Assembly (NCBI RefSeq): GCF_026914265.1
Contig: NC_069124.1
Location: 60,294,589-60,358,588 of the forward strand
Source: Mya arenaria
Taxonomy: Eukaryota; Mollusca; Bivalvia; Myida; Myidae
DNA: 64,000 nucleotides
Direction of reading: 5' to 3'
The notes beneath the pieces are model-generated. The model searched no databases. It was not told the DNA's origin and worked only from the letters and a program-made list of their open reading frames with translations. The translations under genes were made by a program, and so were the position numbers. Numbering within the stretch: the first letter of the stretch is position 1; each line of letters begins with the position of its first letter. Positions 59,882 through 64,000 of this stretch are shown here, piece after piece.

Positions 59882-62741
59882 CTATCTTTTTGTGAGCGTC
59901 ACCCAGATTTCATCACTCGGATGGGTGACGAACCCATGCACCTGCTGGATATCCTGGTCGTTCACGAGCGCCAGACGGAACTTCCGGCACACAGCAACCA
60001 GGAAGATGGCTGCCTCTCCGTAGGCGAACTTTTCCGCCGGACACTTTCGCTTGCCCGCGAAGCCGAACGGAATAAAGGAAAGGGGCGGGCGAGATTCGCT
60101 GTTTTTGGGACTGAATCTCTCTGGGTCAAACCTAGAAGTACACAAAGTTACGTTGGATAAATGTTGAAAGGAAATGAATGTATCATGCTTCAAAGTCGAG
60201 GTCTATATCTGATTCATGTATGGCATTTTTTTTTATAAATGAACAATTTACCAGCCCAACTTACTTGTCCGGCTCCGGGAAAACGTCCGCATTTTTACTA
60301 GCTACACCAAGTGCGTGAATGACCGGCGCCTGCAACAAGAAAACAGGATACAGTTGAAGAAACATCTATAGTTGTTTACATATGAATACCATTCAAGAGC
60401 AATACATATCTATAGCAATGTCACTGCTCGACTGGATGACACGGGACTTACATGTTTTGGTATGACGTAGTCGCCAAGAATGAATGGGACGTCACGAACC
60501 CGGGCGGCCCATGGCGCCACGACCGCGCAGCGGAGCGTTTCCTGAAGCACCTGGTGCGTGTACCTGTGAACACAACAGTTTATCCGGTTAATGACTTCAA
60601 TGGTGGTATGAACGAATTATGATAGCGATACATACATATCAGTGATAAAAATCGAACCGAGTTATTGACAATGCATGATGCTATTTTCGATGCGTTGTGT
60701 TTGTTTTCAATGCGGCTTGCATGGGTTTGACATTGCGACATGGTTACCTGTCAATGACAAAGAAATGCACTTACATCAGATACGGTATATTGTCGATTGT
60801 GACGTCATCATCTCCGAGAACCTGTACAATCTCCTCGTGCACCTTCTCTTGAACTTCCGGGTTCTTGCACATGTAGTAAATCGCAAAGGCCAACACTTGA
60901 AATCAAACACATATTCTAAATGCGAAATTAAATAATTGTGATAATTGTATTGTAACACGAATTTAATGTCATTTTAATTGAAAAAGGGACACAAACTTAC
61001 TGTTTCCTGTGGTATGGAACCCTGCAATGACGTACCCCAAAGCGTCACAAAACTGTTGTTCCGCATCGGGCGAGTAATTAATCACGATATCGATAAAGTG
61101 TCTGTCATCTTCTGATGGCGGATTTTGTTTCCGCCTTTCCACAATGGTGTCGGTGATAGCACGAATGCGTGCCTTTCCTATAGAAAGAAAGAAAGTTTTT
61201 GCAAGGTGGACATATATTTCAATGATATGTTTCGATGAATGTCATAATAAACGTCAGTTTCAAAACCCAGTTCGCACCTTTCTCCAGTTCTTTCGCCCGC
61301 TCGTCTGTCAGCGGTTCCGTGAGGAGCAGCTCCATCTCGTCCCAGATCTGGAATCAGGGAGTCATGTTAATTAAACCTTTCAAGACGTCCAAAGAAGTTT
61401 TCACACAAGTATTCAAGACGCTCATCCATCCGTCTTGAATGACTTTGTATCCAGGAAGGCTTATACATTAAAGCATGGCATACAACACCCTATACCCGCG
61501 CAGGAAGTACTTGACGGAGACGTCATCATTCAAATTCAAATCACGGATATACTCTGCACTATATTCCCGGGCAGGAAGTCGTTGACGGAGGAGTCATCAA
61601 TCACGCAAATATTCGCCGCACTATAACCGCACAGGATGTCATTGACAGTGACGTCGACATTCAAATCACGAAAAATACTCACTACTCTATATCCGCGCAT
61701 GAAGTCGTTAACGGTGGCGTCATCATTCATATCCTCCCCGTGCAGAGCGAGCAGCGTGGCCCGCAGGGCGTACGAAGACGTGTGTTCACATACTGGAATC
61801 TGCTCCCCCGCCGGAACCTCGCCCCAGCCCTCTACAAGCCGGTTAGCTAGCTGTTTAGTGAATAGAAATACACTTATGATAAGAACAGTGGTCCTTGAAA
61901 TTAAGTACAAGTATCTGGATCACATTAATTGCAGTTTGTACATAGATATTTGACTTGTGAGTGCGACTTTCACCAATAATTTCGGAGTAATGTCTGATTA
62001 TGTTTGGACATTCCATTCGGAACTCCTCGGCCATTTTTATCGAAAACAACCTCGGAAGTATTTGGACGGTTTACAAACTAAAAAAGAGGTACGTTTAAGT
62101 CCGCTGCAAGTAGATCGCGTAGTGATTTTATTTATTTATGACTTTACTCTTGGAAATCTTAATTATGTTTGCAATAATATACTTCACTGGCAATCAGTTT
62201 AAACTTAGATCAATAAATACAATTCTAAAACACTACATTTCTAAAATGATTTAATTAAAAAAAAAATACGAACTACTTTAATTGATGTACCAGCATACAT
62301 CCGAAGTTGTTTTTGAAAAAAATGGCCGAGGAGCTCCGAATGTGGACATTCGTGTCAAGCTTTTTGAAAATTTCCCCAGAGGGGATGTTTATATTAAAGA
62401 TCAAAGATACATATACATATATATCAGTTTTACTTTTACCGCAGATCTGCCTATTAATACCCTCTAACAGTCGCTCATTCCAAGTTTGTAATATTTACAA
62501 ATGAAATTTCGTGTGAATTTTGCCCGTAAAAGTAAAATGTTAAACATCGTGGACATCTTAAGTAAAACGTTTAAACATGTAGACATGTTTTGTACCTTCT
62601 GGAAGTGCTTGAGATATCTGCCGCACGCTGCATGAGAGAAGGCGACATCATACGCCCGTCTTCGCTGCAGTCCGGCCTCCCCGTTCTCATACAAGCACGA
62701 CTTGTCCCCGAACAGAGGCCGGTATAACCCGTACAGATCAA
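59882..62741 (-). CDS. CYP20A1: Cytochrome P450 20A1, 3' part
   Basis: Orphan microsomal P450. Exons on the minus strand: 62741-62596, 61850-61683, 61347-61278, 61177-61001, 60895-60775, 60563-60452, 60329-60265, 60131-59882 (TAG 59882-59884). Phases agree; about 369 codons are present. The 5' exons, including the membrane anchor, lie beyond 64000 or were not found in 62742-64000. Motifs: I-helix AGFHTTGN, K-helix ETLR in QVLQETLRCAV, FDPERF, heme loop FGFAGKRKCPAEKFAYGE with the Cys ligand. The family call rests on CYP20-type blocks such as LYENG, VIHALGVAS, CPAEKFAY and the C-terminal DEIWVTLTKR. The heme loop has the usual Gly-x-Arg-x-Cys form, which vertebrate CYP20A1 has lost. The end of exon 61850-61683 is tandemly duplicated into the next intron. 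Confidence 0.93.
61471..61734 (-). repeat. Four-unit tandem repeat including an exon end and splice donor
   Basis: Units of about 66-70 bp share the minus-strand pattern GACGTCACTGTCAATGAC, then TATAG and GTGATTTGAATG. The most 5' unit contains the last codons of the CYP20A1 exon ending at 61683 and its donor (GTA/gtgagt). Three more units, with decayed donors, follow in the intron. The exon frame stays open through the copies to about 61536. Confidence 0.88.
62011..62346. mobile_element. MITE with about 50-bp terminal inverted repeats
   Basis: The left end carries TTCGGAACTCCTCGGCCATT and the right end AATGGCCGAGGAGCTCCGAA, with further pairing of ACAACCTCGGAAGTA with CATCCGAAGTTGT. The interior is AT-rich and non-coding. 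It lies in a CYP20A1 intron. Open frames starting at the ATGGCC of each end are not genes. Confidence 0.85.
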
Positions 62742-64000
62742 CTGAAACCAATATGCATTACAGCACTGCTACAAGACTAAATTTAATTTGATGCAAAGCA
62801 TCAGAAACATGACTAAAGGGAAGCAAATGCATTTCACTAGCAAGTTTGATGTACCTGGATTCAAGCGTTCTTCAGTTATTGAAACAAGTCGGATTTACCG
62901 ATCACTTAGGTGATAACGACCTTGATTTTTTGACGTCTTAATAGTTAAAATAGTGGTCACGTTTAGGAGCATATACGATATTCGAAGTCTCTAGGTCTGA
63001 GCGTTTTTTTTTTCACTCATTGATAGGTTACTGCGTGTTTTCAGCTTACTGTCACGTGATCTTAACCTTCGACCTAGTTATTTAAAAAGTAAAAGGGTTC
63101 ATCTGGTGGTCATGACCAGCCTGCCTACAAAGTTTGAGAACCTCGGGCCAAGCTTTCTTCAGACATCGGAAACCGATTTTTAGCTTTCGGTCTCCACCCA
63201 ATTGACATTCGATCAACTGTCCGCAAAATGTGTTCATCTGCTAGTCATGATCATACTGCCAAGTTTGAGGTCCCTGAGCAAAAGCGCTCTTTAGATGTTG
63301 AATGTAAAGCGATTTTTAACTGAAGTTCACAACGATCTTGACCTTTGACACACTGACCTCATAATCATTAAAGCTCCTATTATGGTCATGACCTATAAGA
63401 AAAATACCTACACACGTAGAAAGTTTATCTGCTGGGCAAAGTTAGAAAAACCCTGGGCCTCAGCGTTCTTCAAATATTGATCTGATGGACGGAAAGACGA
63501 TCAGATAGCTATATACCACCTTTGGGGGCATACACATTTCAGGTGTTGTTTTATTAACATTTATAGATTTGAGGTTTATAGTTTTAACTTATGAGTTAAG
63601 TGTAACATAATTGTTAGATAAATAAGGACAATTCTACACTGTTCCAGTTCAGAAGGGGTACGATAATAAAAACTGAGCTGGTTTTCAAAACTGATCATTT
63701 TTTAACGTAAGTCGATTTCCTTAGATGTTTATAGTCAAAATAAGAAAAAAATACAAGTTGTTTTAACATGAAATTATGTGTATTACAAAAACAATATTAA
63801 TGAAAATATAGAATTTTAGATATCAGTAAGTTATTATATCATATAACCAGTGAGATACTAAACCTAAGAAACTGAACACGCGACGTCAATACAAACTAAT
63901 GTAGAAATAAACAAGGTACTGCTATCATTTAAAAGTTAATGCATGTATAATAAATAAGCAACCAATGGCTGTTTGAATAGCGGTTGCTTGAGAATCACCT
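62742..64000. other. CYP20A1 upstream intron with diverged repeats
   Basis: 62860-63500 carries about three to four diverged units of roughly 165 bp (CATGACCAGCCTGCCTACAAAGTTTGA, CTTGACCTTTGACAC and similar), followed by AT-rich sequence. No earlier CYP20A1 exon could be recognised, so the 5' part of the gene probably lies past the window edge. Confidence 0.55.

Overview
The window is eukaryotic nuclear DNA, most likely from a bivalve mollusc. The organism call is an inference. It rests on intron-rich animal genes with GT-AG splice sites, AT-rich non-coding DNA, a dense load of inverted-repeat elements, and several roughly 145-180 bp repeat arrays rich in GACCTTGACC, a style common in bivalve genomes. 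There are no operons. Five protein genes could be rebuilt exon by exon with matching splice phases: an ankyrin-SOCS box protein (+), a cytosolic class 1 aldehyde dehydrogenase (+), importin-11 (-), pyroglutamyl-peptidase I (+) and cytochrome P450 20A1 (-, 5' end beyond the window).

Layout. 1-7.5 kb: mostly repeats, one possible exon of an unrecognised minus-strand gene (2492-2587) and a decayed hAT transposase (5.0-6.6 kb). 7.5-17.7 kb: the ASB gene, with introns holding a 17-bp minisatellite, a roughly 175-bp repeat array, hairpin elements and a SINE. 20.0-31.8 kb: the ALDH gene, 14 coding exons, 494 aa; intron 3 carries a 3.8-kb minisatellite and intron 4 a 1.2-kb inverted-repeat element. 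31.8-35.8 kb: the convergent 3' ends of ALDH and IPO11 around a nine-copy array. 35.8-49.7 kb: IPO11, 24 coding exons, 972 aa, including one minor-spliceosome AT-AC intron. 49.7-56.5 kb: intergenic, with a degenerate minisatellite and a complete 2.2-kb transposon with 245-bp terminal inverted repeats. 56.5-58.2 kb: PGPEP1, 4 exons, 213 aa. 59.9-62.7 kb: eight 3' coding exons of CYP20A1.

The genes have unrelated housekeeping or metabolic jobs: E3 ligase substrate recognition, aldehyde oxidation, nuclear import, pyroglutamate removal and an orphan P450. I see no shared pathway or cluster. The most interesting signals are structural: a U12-type AT-AC intron with near-ideal signals in IPO11; tandem duplications that copy the end of an exon and its splice donor in two different genes (IPO11 and CYP20A1); long nearly perfect palindromes; a three-copy TTAA-flanked MITE family; and repeat arrays that scatter nuclear-receptor-like half-sites (TCAAGGTCA) next to the ALDH gene. 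I did not find a convincing new multi-gene system.
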